A DNA stretch of 58,813 nucleotides. Origin: an uncultured Burkholderiales bacterium. GTDB taxonomy: Bacteria > Pseudomonadota > Gammaproteobacteria > Burkholderiales > Burkholderiaceae_E. A program made the position numbers and the translations under genes. The stretch lies in NCBI GenBank assembly GCA_902826305.1, contig CADEEH010000009.1, positions 1 to 58,813 of the forward strand. Direction: 5' to 3'. Below, piece after piece: positions 51,763 through 58,813 of this stretch. Position 1 is the first letter of the stretch. The number at the start of each line of letters is the position of its first letter. Below the pieces are notes generated by a model. The model was not told where the DNA came from. It did no database searches and saw only the letters and a list, made by a program, of their open reading frames with translations.

Positions 51763-52907
51763 CCACCGGCGCCCGGCGCCGCGACTGGGTGCGCGCCGCC
51801 GGTGTCGTCGCGCTCGGGGTGTCGTCCGGTTGGTTCTCCGGCTGCTCGTCGCGGCCGAAGTTGCCGGACCCGCCGGAGGTCAACGGCGCGGCGCGGGTTC
51901 GCGTGCGCTGGCGTGTCGGCCTGGGCGACGGTGGCATCGGTTATCTGCCGCGGATGATCGGCGACCGGATCTGGGCCACCAGTCGCGACGGGCGGGTGCT
52001 CGGCATCGATCCGACCAGCGGCAACCTGACCCAGCGGATCGACGTCGGCAAGCGGGTGGCCAGCGGCATCGGTGGCGATCGTGATCAGGTCGTGGTGGTT
52101 GCCGAGGACGGCCTGCTGATGTCGTTCGCGATCGACGGCAAGCCGCGCTGGAGCGCGCCGCTGGGCGCCGAGGCCGCCAGTGTGCCGGTGCTCGACCAGG
52201 GCATGGTCGTGCTTCGCGGCAGCGACAGCCGGATCCACGCGTTCGATGCGGACTCCGGCAAGCGCCGCTGGTCGATCCAGCGCACGAACCCGGCGCTGGT
52301 GCTGCGGCAGACTTCGACGGCGACGATCGCCGGCGCGATGACCTACGTCGGGCTGCCCGGCGGCCGGCTGATCGCGCTGGCCAGCGACACCGGTGCGGTG
52401 CGCTGGGAAGGCACGGTCGCCCAACCGAAGGGCTCGACCGAGATCGAGCGGATCGCCGACGTCGTCGGCACGCCGCTGATCGACGGGCGCGACCTGTGCG
52501 CGGTGAGTTACCAGGGCCGGCTGACCTGTTTCGACGCACCGAGCGGGCGTGTGGTCTGGTCGCGGGACGTCGGTTCGGCCGGCGGCCTGATGCTCGGCCC
52601 GCGCATGGTCGTCGCCGCCGACGAAGGCGGCAAGGTGCACGCGTTCTCGCGCACCGGTGCCAGCCTGTGGAAGCAGGAGAAACTCGCCCGCCGCGCGCTC
52701 GGCGTGCCGGCGATCGCCGGCGACCACGTCGTCCTCGGGGACGTGGCCGGCCTGGTGCACGTGTTGTCGGTCGACGATGGGGCGGTGCAGGCGCGTGTGA
52801 GCACCGACGGCACACCGATCCTGGCCGCGCCGCTGGTGGTCGACGACGGCCGGCTGGCCGTCGTGCAGACTTCGGACGCCGCGCTCTACGCCATCGAGAT
52901 CGGCTGA
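51759..52907 (+). CDS. bamB: Outer-membrane assembly lipoprotein BamB
   Basis: A 382-residue PQQ-like beta-propeller lipoprotein. The N-terminal signal peptide ends in WFSGCSS (lipobox). Repeats include GRVLGIDPTSGNLTQRID, DGKPRWSAPLGAEAASVPVLDQ, GRLIALASDTGAVRWEGTV and GKVHAFSRTGASLWKQEKLA, the blades of the eight-bladed propeller. BamB is part of the BAM complex and supports beta-barrel insertion. GTG start overlaps the yfgM stop (GTGA). der follows after only three bases. Confidence 0.95.
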   Translation: MTTGARRRDWVRAAGVVALGVSSGWFSGCSSRPKLPDPPEVNGAARVRVRWRVGLGDGGIGYLPRMIGDRIWATSRDGRVLGIDPTSGNLTQRIDVGKRVASGIGGDRDQVVVVAEDGLLMSFAIDGKPRWSAPLGAEAASVPVLDQGMVVLRGSDSRIHAFDADSGKRRWSIQRTNPALVLRQTSTATIAGAMTYVGLPGGRLIALASDTGAVRWEGTVAQPKGSTEIERIADVVGTPLIDGRDLCAVSYQGRLTCFDAPSGRVVWSRDVGSAGGLMLGPRMVVAADEGGKVHAFSRTGASLWKQEKLARRALGVPAIAGDHVVLGDVAGLVHVLSVDDGAVQARVSTDGTPILAAPLVVDDGRLAVVQTSDAALYAIEIG

Positions 52908-52910
52908 TCG

Positions 52911-54425
52911 GTGGCGCAGCCGACCCCGGTCATCGCCATCGTCGGGCGCCCGAACGTCGGCAAATCGACGCTGTTCAATCGGCTCACCGCGAGTCGGGCG
53001 GCACTGGTCGCCGACATCGCCGGCCTCACCCGTGACCGTCACTACGGGCGCGGCGTGCGGGCCGAGCGCACGTTCGTTGTCATCGACACCGGCGGGTTCG
53101 AACCGGTCGCCAAGGAAGGCCTGACGGCGGCGATGGCGCGCCAGACACGCCAGGCGGTGATCGAGGCCGACCTGGTCTTGTTCGTTGTCGATGGCCGCGC
53201 CGGGGTCACCGGCCGCGACCGCGAGATCGCCGACGAACTGCGGCGCACGGCCGCGGGCTGGCTGCTGGTGGTCAACAAGACCGAAGGCATGATCCGCGAA
53301 CGGGTCACCGCCGAGTTCCACGAACTCGGGCTCGGTGACCCGTATGCGATCTCCGCCGCTCACGGTGACGCGGTCGGCGAGGTGATCGATCTGGCCCTCG
53401 AACGGATCGACGAGGCGCGTGGCATCCGCGTCGCAGCTCCCGATCCGGACGAGTCGTTGCCGACCGTCGACCCGGCGGCCGGCGAGGACACGACCGTCGT
53501 CACGGCGGACGTGTCGATCGTCCCGTCACCGGGCACCTCAGCTGGCACATCACCCGGCACATCACCCGGCACATCACCCGGCACATCACCCGGCACATCA
53601 CCCGCCGCGTTGCCACCCATCACACGACGGATCAGGATCGCGATCGTCGGTCGGCCCAACGGCGGCAAGTCGACGCTGATCAACGCACTCGTCGGCGAGG
53701 AGCGGGTGATCGCGTTCGACCTGCCGGGAACGACACGTGACGCGGTGGCGATCGACTTCGAGCGCAATGGCCGCCCGTACACGCTGGTCGACACGGCCGG
53801 ATTGCGCCGCCGCGGCAAGATCCACGAGACGATCGAGAAGTTCTCGGTGGTCAAGACGCTGCAGGCGATCGAGGACAGCCACGTCTGCGTCCTGGTCCTC
53901 GACGGGCCCGCCGGCATCGCCGACCAGGACGCGAGCATCGCCGGCTTCATCCTTGAGGCCGGTCGTGCGCTGGTGGTCGCGGTCAACAAGTGGGACCAGG
54001 TGCCGGCGACCGACCGGGACCGCCTGAAGAGCGAGTTCGATCGCAAGCTGCATTTCCTGCGCTTCGCCCGGGTGCACATGATCTCGGCACTGCACGGCCA
54101 CGGGTTGGGTGCGGTGCTGCGTTCGGCCGAGGCCGCCTATGCGGCGGCGGTCAGCCGCCTGTCGACCCCGAAGCTGACCCGGTCGATGATCGAGGCGGTC
54201 GCGCGCCAGGCGCCGCCGCGTCGGGGCGCGATCCGGCCCAAGCTGCGCTATGCGCACCAGGGCGGGCAGAATCCGCCGGTGGTGGTGATCCACGGCAATG
54301 CACTCGACGCGGTTCCGGACACCTACCGGCGTTACCTGGAAGGGTGGTTCCGCGAGCAGTTCAAGCTCGAAGGCACCCCGCTGCGGATCGAGTTCCGCAG
54401 CCAGTCGAACCCGTACGTGCGCTGA
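52911..54425 (+). CDS. der: Ribosome-assembly GTPase Der (EngA)
   Basis: A 504-residue double-GTPase. The first G domain has [24 protein letters not shown] and VVNKTEG; the second has [29 protein letters not shown] and VNKWDQ. A KH-like domain at the C-terminus ends the protein. Der helps 50S assembly. A long linker between the G domains contains GTSA(GTSP)x5 encoded by a 12-bp tandem repeat, so the protein is about 40-60 residues longer than usual. The second P-loop has Gly where Val is usual but keeps the GxxxxGKS pattern. GTG start. Confidence 0.96.
   Translation: MAQPTPVIAIVGRPNVGKSTLFNRLTASRAALVADIAGLTRDRHYGRGVRAERTFVVIDTGGFEPVAKEGLTAAMARQTRQAVIEADLVLFVVDGRAGVTGRDREIADELRRTAAGWLLVVNKTEGMIRERVTAEFHELGLGDPYAISAAHGDAVGEVIDLALERIDEARGIRVAAPDPDESLPTVDPAAGEDTTVVTADVSIVPSPGTSAGTSPGTSPGTSPGTSPGTSPAALPPITRRIRIAIVGRPNGGKSTLINALVGEERVIAFDLPGTTRDAVAIDFERNGRPYTLVDTAGLRRRGKIHETIEKFSVVKTLQAIEDSHVCVLVLDGPAGIADQDASIAGFILEAGRALVVAVNKWDQVPATDRDRLKSEFDRKLHFLRFARVHMISALHGHGLGAVLRSAEAAYAAAVSRLSTPKLTRSMIEAVARQAPPRRGAIRPKLRYAHQGGQNPPVVVIHGNALDAVPDTYRRYLEGWFREQFKLEGTPLRIEFRSQSNPYVR
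53531..53602 (+). repeat. 12-bp tandem repeat in der
   Basis: Five perfect copies of GGCACATCACCC (53543-53602), preceded by one diverged copy (53531-53542). In frame they encode GTSP repeats in the interdomain linker of Der. The unit is a multiple of three, so copy number can change without a frameshift. Confidence 0.95.
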
Positions 54426-54516
54426 CGACGGCCTGCGCAGCGCCACCCTCGCACCGATCCGAGTGGCGGAACTGGATCGAGAGCGCGCCGTAAGTCCGTG
54501 CCCGGATTGGGAAATA

Positions 54517-54531
54517 GCTACGCTCCGTAGC
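54517..54531. other. Small inverted repeat upstream of hfq
   Basis: GCTACG (54517-54522) and CGTAGC (54526-54531) form a perfect 6-bp stem with a three-base loop in the 185-base gap before hfq. It may be part of a promoter or leader; no clear -35/-10 pair is visible in this gap. Confidence 0.3.
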
Positions 54532-54610
54532 CAACTCATGTCAAATTCGGCTACATTGATGGAGAACGGAGCAATCCACTCCGCCTCCGACACAAGAAAA
54601 TGGAGCCGCC

Positions 54611-54847
54611 ATGAGCAACAAGGGCCAATTGCTACAAGACCCGTTCCTCAACCTTCTCAGAAAAGAACACATCCCGGTCTCGATCTATCTGGTCAACGGC
54701 ATCAAGCTGCAAGGCCAGATCGAATCGTTCGACCAGTACGTCGTGCTGCTCCGGAACACTGTCACGCAGATGGTCTACAAGCATGCGATCTCCACGGTCG
54801 TGCCAGCGCGCGCGGTGAACTTCCATCACGAGAGTTCGGACAGCTGA
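54611..54847 (+). CDS. hfq: RNA chaperone Hfq
   Basis: A 78-residue Hfq. The Sm1 motif is [36 protein letters not shown] in segments and Sm2 is [13 protein letters not shown] (the YKHA motif). The C-terminal tail is short ([12 protein letters not shown]), as in other betaproteobacteria. It forms hexamers and pairs small RNAs with mRNAs. A ribosome-binding site, GGAGCC, lies 5 bases before ATG. Its stop overlaps the apparent start of hflX (CTGA). Confidence 0.98.
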   Translation: MSNKGQLLQDPFLNLLRKEHIPVSIYLVNGIKLQGQIESFDQYVVLLRNTVTQMVYKHAISTVVPARAVNFHHESSDS

Positions 54848-56034
54848 TCGCAACGCAACTTCCGAAAGCGGTTCTGGTCGGAGTGGCTTTCGGACGCGAG
54901 TCGCCCGACGAGTCGTCCCTCGATGAACTGGCGGCCTTGGCCACGTCGGCCGGTTTCGATCCGGTCGCGCGCATCGTCGTGCGTCGCCAGCGTGCGGACG
55001 CCGCGCTGTTCGTCGGCGCCGGCAAGGCCGACGAGATCGCGGCGATGATCACCGAGCACGCGGCCGAGACGGTGATATTCGACAACGTGCTCGGCGCGGT
55101 GCCTCAACGCAACCTGGGTCGACGCTGGTCGCTGCCGGTGCAGGACCGGACCGAACTGATCCTCGAGATCTTCGCGCGCCGTGCGGTCAGCCGCGAAGGC
55201 AAGCTGCAGGTCGAACTCGCGCGGCTCGAGCACCTGTCGGCCCGCCTGGTCCGCGGCTGGACCCACCTGGAGCGCCAGCGCGGCGGCATCGGCGTGCGTG
55301 GCGGACCGGGCGAGAAGCAGATCGAACTCGACCGGCGGATGCTGTCGACACGTGTCAAGCAGCTGCGCGGCCGGTTGCGCACGCTCGAGCGCCAACGCCA
55401 GACCCGCCGTCGTGATCGCTCCCGGGGCGGTGCGTTCACGGTGTCCCTGGTCGGCTACACCAATGCCGGCAAGTCGACGCTGTTCAACCGGCTCACCGGC
55501 GAGACGGCCTACGCGGCCGACAAGCTGTTCGCGACGCTCGACACGTTGACACGCCGTATCCGGCTGTCGGATCCGGTGCGGGGAACCGCCCGCGAGTGCC
55601 TGTTGTCGGATACGGTCGGGTTCGTGCGCGACCTGCCGCACCAGCTGGTCGAGGCGTTCCGCGCCACGCTCGAGGAGACCGCGGCGGCCGATCTGCTGCT
55701 GCACGTGGTCGACTCCGCGGCGCCCGATCGCGACGAGCAGATCGAGCAGGTGCAGCGTGTGCTCGCGGAGATCGGCGCCGATCGGGTGCCGCAGATGATG
55801 GTGTTCAACAAGGTCGATCGGGGCGGCCTTGCGCCCGGTGTGGAGAGAGACCCCTGTGGTAACATCCACAGCGTTCGATTGAGTGCCACGACGGGTGCTG
55901 GTGTCGACGGCCTCAGGCAGGCGCTGGTCGAGCGGATCGAGGCGGCCGAACGGTCCGCCGCCACGCCCGGGCCGGACTCGGCGATCGCCGAGGCGATCCC
56001 GCCGTCGGCCGACACCTTGCGTCGCGTCTCCTGA
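54844..56034 (+). CDS. hflX: GTPase HflX
   Basis: A 396-residue GTPase if started at CTG 54844. The N-terminal HflX domain has [49 protein letters not shown] and [20 protein letters not shown]. The G domain has [35 protein letters not shown] and VFNKVDRG. HflX rescues stalled ribosomes. No ATG, GTG or TTG codon lies in the usable frame between hfq's middle and the first conserved strand, except a GTG inside LVGVAFG that would delete core sequence; the CTG overlapping the hfq stop is the best candidate. Confidence 0.93.
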   Translation: MIATQLPKAVLVGVAFGRESPDESSLDELAALATSAGFDPVARIVVRRQRADAALFVGAGKADEIAAMITEHAAETVIFDNVLGAVPQRNLGRRWSLPVQDRTELILEIFARRAVSREGKLQVELARLEHLSARLVRGWTHLERQRGGIGVRGGPGEKQIELDRRMLSTRVKQLRGRLRTLERQRQTRRRDRSRGGAFTVSLVGYTNAGKSTLFNRLTGETAYAADKLFATLDTLTRRIRLSDPVRGTARECLLSDTVGFVRDLPHQLVEAFRATLEETAAADLLLHVVDSAAPDRDEQIEQVQRVLAEIGADRVPQMMVFNKVDRGGLAPGVERDPCGNIHSVRLSATTGAGVDGLRQALVERIEAAERSAATPGPDSAIAEAIPPSADTLRRVS

Positions 56035-56164
56035 TCCTCGATCGCGTGAATCCTTTCCTGCAACTCCCCGCCGATTTCTCGACCCGCCGACCTCGTTCGG
56101 CGGTCGGATGTCGCGCGCAGTGAGTCGCGTCCAGAGTTCCTCGCATCCGCAACAGGCCCTGCCC

Positions 56165-57445
56165 ATGTGGAAATCGCTTCGCGCACTGATGTCGTTGAAT
56201 GATCCGGGCTGGGGCCGACAGAACTCCGGCAACGACGACAATCGCCAGCAGCAGCAGCGGCCCGGCGACGGCCCGCCCGATCTCGACGAACTGTGGCGCG
56301 ACCTGAACCGGCGTCTGAGCGGTCTGTTCGGCCGCCGTCGCGGCCTGCCGCCCCCGGGCACCGGCGGCGGCGGTGACCGGCCGCCGATGCGCGGCGCCGG
56401 TGCCGGGCTCGGCCTGCTTGCGGTCGTCGCGCTGCTGCTGTGGCTGGGCAGCGGCTTCTACATCGTCCAGGAAGGGCAGGCGGCCGCGGTGCTGCGCTTC
56501 GGCGAGTTCAAGTACCTGCGCGAGCAGGCCGGGTTCACCTGGCGCATGCCGTATCCGCTCGAGAGCCACGAGCTGGTCAACGTCCAGCAACTGCGCCAGA
56601 TCGAGGCCGGTTACCGCTCGAACGTGAAGAACAAAGTGCTCAAGGAATCGCTGATGCTCACGCTCGACCAGAGCATCGCGGACCTGCAGTTCGCGGTCCA
56701 GTTCCGGGTCAGCGATCCGGTGGCTTACCTGTTCAACAACAAGCTCGATCCCAATCCCGAGGAACTGGTGCGGCAGGCGGCCGAGGCCGCGCTGCGCGAG
56801 GTGGTCGGACGCAAGACGATCGACCAGGTGTTGTACGAAGAGAAGGACGTGGTCGCCAAGGAAGGCCTGAACCTGATGCAGGAGATCGTCGACCGCTACA
56901 AGACCGGCCTGCTGATCGTCGACCTGACGGTGCAGCAGGCGCAGCCTCCCGAACAGGTGCAGGCCGCGTTCGAGGATGCGAACAAGGCCGACCAGGACCG
57001 CCAGCGCCTGATCAACGAAGGGGTCGCATACGCCAACGACGTAATCCCGAAGGCGCGCGGCGGGGCCGCAAGGCTGGGCCAGGAAGCCGAGGGTTACCGC
57101 TCGCGGGTCATCGCTGCCGCCGAGGGTGACGCATCCCGGTTCAAGCAGGTGCTGACCGAATATGCGCGCGCGCCGCAGGTGACCCGCGAACGGATGTACC
57201 TGGAGACCATGCAGCAGGTGTTCTCGAACACGTCGAAGGTCTTCGTCGACTCCGGCTCGGGCAGCAGCAACCTGTTGTACCTGCCGCTCGATCGCCTGCT
57301 GCAGCAGGCCGGTGGCAACGACGCCGCCCGCGCCGGTGGTGCGCCGGCGACGGCGCTGCCCGAATCGCGGGTCGATCCGCCGCCGATGACCGGTGACCGC
57401 CGGACCGAGGCGCTGCGGTCACGCGACCGTGAAGCAGGACGCTGA
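56165..57445 (+). CDS. hflK: FtsH protease modulator HflK
   Basis: A 426-residue SPFH/prohibitin-family protein. The N-terminus MWKSLRALMSLNDPGWGR is followed by a Gln- and Pro/Gly-rich cytoplasmic region (PPDLDELWRDLNRRLSGLFGRRR), one transmembrane segment (LGLLAVVALLLWLGSGFYI) and the SPFH domain (FGEFKYLREQAGFTWRMPYPLE; PVAYLFNNKLDPNPEE). HflK forms a cage with HflC around FtsH. Alternative starts are ATG 56189 (MSLNDPGWGR) and ATG 56108. hflX ends 130 bases earlier; hflC starts 8 bases after. Confidence 0.95.
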   Translation: MWKSLRALMSLNDPGWGRQNSGNDDNRQQQQRPGDGPPDLDELWRDLNRRLSGLFGRRRGLPPPGTGGGGDRPPMRGAGAGLGLLAVVALLLWLGSGFYIVQEGQAAAVLRFGEFKYLREQAGFTWRMPYPLESHELVNVQQLRQIEAGYRSNVKNKVLKESLMLTLDQSIADLQFAVQFRVSDPVAYLFNNKLDPNPEELVRQAAEAALREVVGRKTIDQVLYEEKDVVAKEGLNLMQEIVDRYKTGLLIVDLTVQQAQPPEQVQAAFEDANKADQDRQRLINEGVAYANDVIPKARGGAARLGQEAEGYRSRVIAAAEGDASRFKQVLTEYARAPQVTRERMYLETMQQVFSNTSKVFVDSGSGSSNLLYLPLDRLLQQAGGNDAARAGGAPATALPESRVDPPPMTGDRRTEALRSRDREAGR

Positions 57446-57452
57446 GGCCGCC

Positions 57453-58346
57453 ATGCAACGCATCGTTCCCCTGCTGCTTGCCCTCGTCATCGCACTGGCC
57501 CTCGCGGCGTCGTGCCTGTTCGTCGTCGACCAGCGCCAGTACGGCGTGGTCTTCGCCTTCGGGCGGATCGAGCGGATCATCGACCGCCCGGGCCTGCACT
57601 ACAAGCTGCCGCCGCCGTTCCAGAACATCCAGTACCTGGACAAGCGGGTGCTGACGATCGACAACCCGGACGTCGACCGCTTCGTGACCTCCGAGAAGAT
57701 CAACGTCCTGGTCGACTCGTTCGTCAAGTGGCGCATCGTCGAACCGCGCACGTTCCTGACCGCGGTCGGCGGCAACGAACTGATCGCGACGGACCGCCTG
57801 CAGCGCAATCTGCGCGACGCGCTGCAAAACGAGATCGCCCGGCGCACCGTCGCCGATGTCGTCTCCGGCCAGCGCGACAAGATCATGTCCGAGGTGCGCA
57901 GCAAGCTGTTCGAGGACGCCAAGCGACTGGGCGCCGAGATCGTCGATGTGCGCCTGAAGCGGGTGGACTTCGCGCCCGAGGTGCAGGAGCGGGTCTTCGA
58001 CCGCATGCAGTCCGAGCGCAAACGGGTCGCCAACGAACGCCGGGCCACCGGTTCCGGCGAGGCCGAGAAGATCCGGGCCGATGCCGAGCGGCAGCGGGAA
58101 GTGATCCTGGCCGAGGCGTATCGCGACGCGCAGCAGATCCGCGGCGAGGGTGACGCCAAGGCGACCACGTTGTACGCGGAGGCGTTCGGCCAGAATCCGG
58201 AGTTCGCCGGTTTCTACCGCAGCCTCGAAGCCTACCGGGCCTCGTTCCGCAATCGGACCGACCTGCTGGTGGTCGATCCGAGCGCCGACTTCTTCCGCTA
58301 TTTCCGCTCGCCCGGCGGCAACACGCCGCGGCCGCAGGGCAAGTAG
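57453..58346 (+). CDS. hflC: FtsH protease modulator HflC
   Basis: A 297-residue SPFH-family protein. A single N-terminal membrane segment ([22 protein letters not shown]) precedes [36 protein letters not shown] and [15 protein letters not shown], then the coiled-coil region with [21 protein letters not shown] and [19 protein letters not shown]. It acts with HflK in the periplasm-facing cage that restrains FtsH proteolysis. The ATG at 57453 is the natural start; upstream in-frame codons are in the hflK end region and are not conserved. Confidence 0.96.
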   Translation: MQRIVPLLLALVIALALAASCLFVVDQRQYGVVFAFGRIERIIDRPGLHYKLPPPFQNIQYLDKRVLTIDNPDVDRFVTSEKINVLVDSFVKWRIVEPRTFLTAVGGNELIATDRLQRNLRDALQNEIARRTVADVVSGQRDKIMSEVRSKLFEDAKRLGAEIVDVRLKRVDFAPEVQERVFDRMQSERKRVANERRATGSGEAEKIRADAERQREVILAEAYRDAQQIRGEGDAKATTLYAEAFGQNPEFAGFYRSLEAYRASFRNRTDLLVVDPSADFFRYFRSPGGNTPRPQGK

Positions 58347-58360
58347 CACGGGGCGCGGCG

Positions 58361-58534
58361 GTGCTGCTGACCGCCCTCGGGCTGATGCTGGTCGTCGAAG
58401 GGTTGCTGCCCCTGGTTTCCCCCGCATCCTGGCGTACGACGATGCAGCGCATCGCCGAACTGCGCGACGGCCAGATCCGCTTCGTCGGGCTGGGTGCGGT
58501 GCTGGTCGGCGTTTTGCTGCTTTTGCTGGACTAG
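58361..58534 (+). CDS. DUF2065 small membrane protein (YjeT-like)
   Basis: A 57-residue protein too short for most gene finders. It starts with GTG 58361 ([19 protein letters not shown]), continues [22 protein letters not shown] and ends with [16 protein letters not shown], giving two membrane segments. This matches DUF2065, which is found between hflC and hisZ or purA in proteobacteria. Function unknown. It lies 14 bases after hflC and 56 bases before hisZ. Confidence 0.88.
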   Translation: MLLTALGLMLVVEGLLPLVSPASWRTTMQRIAELRDGQIRFVGLGAVLVGVLLLLLD

Positions 58535-58590
58535 GCGACAATGACGGGTTCGGGCCCGGTGGCCCCGACCCGCCATATTCCAACAACGCC

Positions 58591-58813
58591 ATGGCACGCT
58601 GGCTACTTCCCGAGAGCATCGCCGATGCGTTGCCCGCACAGGCCCGTCGGATCGAGAACCTGCGCCGTTCCCTGCTCGATCTGTACCGCGGCTACGGCTA
58701 CGAACTGGTGCTGCCGCCGATGATCGAGTATCTCGACTCGCTGCTGACCGGCAGCGCGAGCGACCTGAACCTGCGCACGTTCAAGCTGGTCGACCAGTTG
58801 TCCGGCCGCACAC
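58591..58813 (+). CDS. hisZ: ATP phosphoribosyltransferase regulatory subunit HisZ, N-terminal part
   Basis: The first 74 codons of a HisS-like protein: [55 protein letters not shown] in segments, and [15 protein letters not shown]. It matches HisZ, the catalytically inactive HisS paralogue that activates the short form of HisG. The gene is cut off by the window edge. Gene order hflC-DUF2065-hisZ is typical of betaproteobacteria. Confidence 0.9.
   Translation, partial: MARWLLPESIADALPAQARRIENLRRSLLDLYRGYGYELVLPPMIEYLDSLLTGSASDLNLRTFKLVDQLSGRT

Noticed and set aside
53531-53602. Sequencing artefact in der
   Set aside because: The five copies keep the frame and join two intact G domains; an artefact is possible but there is no direct sign of one.

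Overview
The window is GC-rich chromosomal DNA with dense, co-oriented genes, many of them joined by ATGA, GTGA or TGATG overlaps. The right-hand block runs ndk-rlmN-pilW-rodZ-ispG-hisS-yfgM-bamB-der-hfq-hflX-hflK-hflC-DUF2065-hisZ. From general knowledge this is a conserved gene order of betaproteobacteria, especially Burkholderiales. The surE-pcm-nlpD cluster and the Pil-type chemosensory genes fit the same group. I saw no phage, insertion sequence, CRISPR or plasmid gene, so this looks like core chromosome with a metabolic, transport and sensing section on the left. Species was not determined.

Layout. (1) 1-248 is the 3' end of a polyphosphate kinase 2 gene. (2) 267-6761, minus strand, is one likely operon: iorA-iorB (indolepyruvate:ferredoxin oxidoreductase) followed by a complete TRAP transporter dctP-dctQ-dctM. 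(3) 7099-10784, minus: a periplasmic glutaredoxin-like protein, an M3 oligopeptidase and folD. (4) 11017-11971: a DUF4197 protein, then tRNA-Ala(GGC) and tRNA-Glu(UUC). (5) 12013-17995: an amidase, a tiny membrane protein, a PNPOx-like stress protein coupled to the NHEJ protein Ku, DUF2238 coupled to YbjQ, an MliC-like lipoprotein and a NarL-type response regulator. (6) 18270-23249: a LacI-family repressor diverging from a phyH-like dioxygenase plus a second TRAP transporter (dctP-dctQ-dctM), with a clear promoter and a perfect 16-bp operator palindrome in the divergent gap. (7) 23276-29718: dusA, a potassium channel with an RCK domain, DUF2069, a YihY-family membrane protein, DUF962, an alpha/beta hydrolase and a metY-type sulfhydrylase with a hairpin-rich leader. 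(8) 30064-38748: a Pil/Chp-type chemosensory array made of an unusual PilG-like regulator, PilH, a PilI-type CheW, a PilJ-type receptor and a PilL/ChpA hybrid kinase. (9) 38841-44018: a CBS protein, surE-pcm-nlpD, a PolB-type exonuclease and rlmD, ending at a hairpin terminator with duplicated partial copies. (10) 44154-44861 is a YccA/Bax-inhibitor gene diverging from ndk. (11) 45073-58813 is the conserved housekeeping block, cut off inside hisZ.

How the parts work together. Two complete TRAP systems, each linked to a catabolic enzyme (IOR; a PhyH-type dioxygenase), suggest scavenging of organic acids. The Chp array and PilW point to type IV pilus function. The right block combines nucleotide, isoprenoid and histidyl-tRNA functions, 23S rRNA and outer-membrane assembly, Hfq and HflX, and FtsH-associated HflKC. 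The most notable points are the IOR-TRAP operon, the LacI-operator-PhyH-TRAP unit, the N-terminal domain and long linker of the PilG-like protein, Ku without a visible LigD, the absence of rpoS after nlpD, a 12-bp tandem repeat inside der, and an apparent CTG start for hflX.
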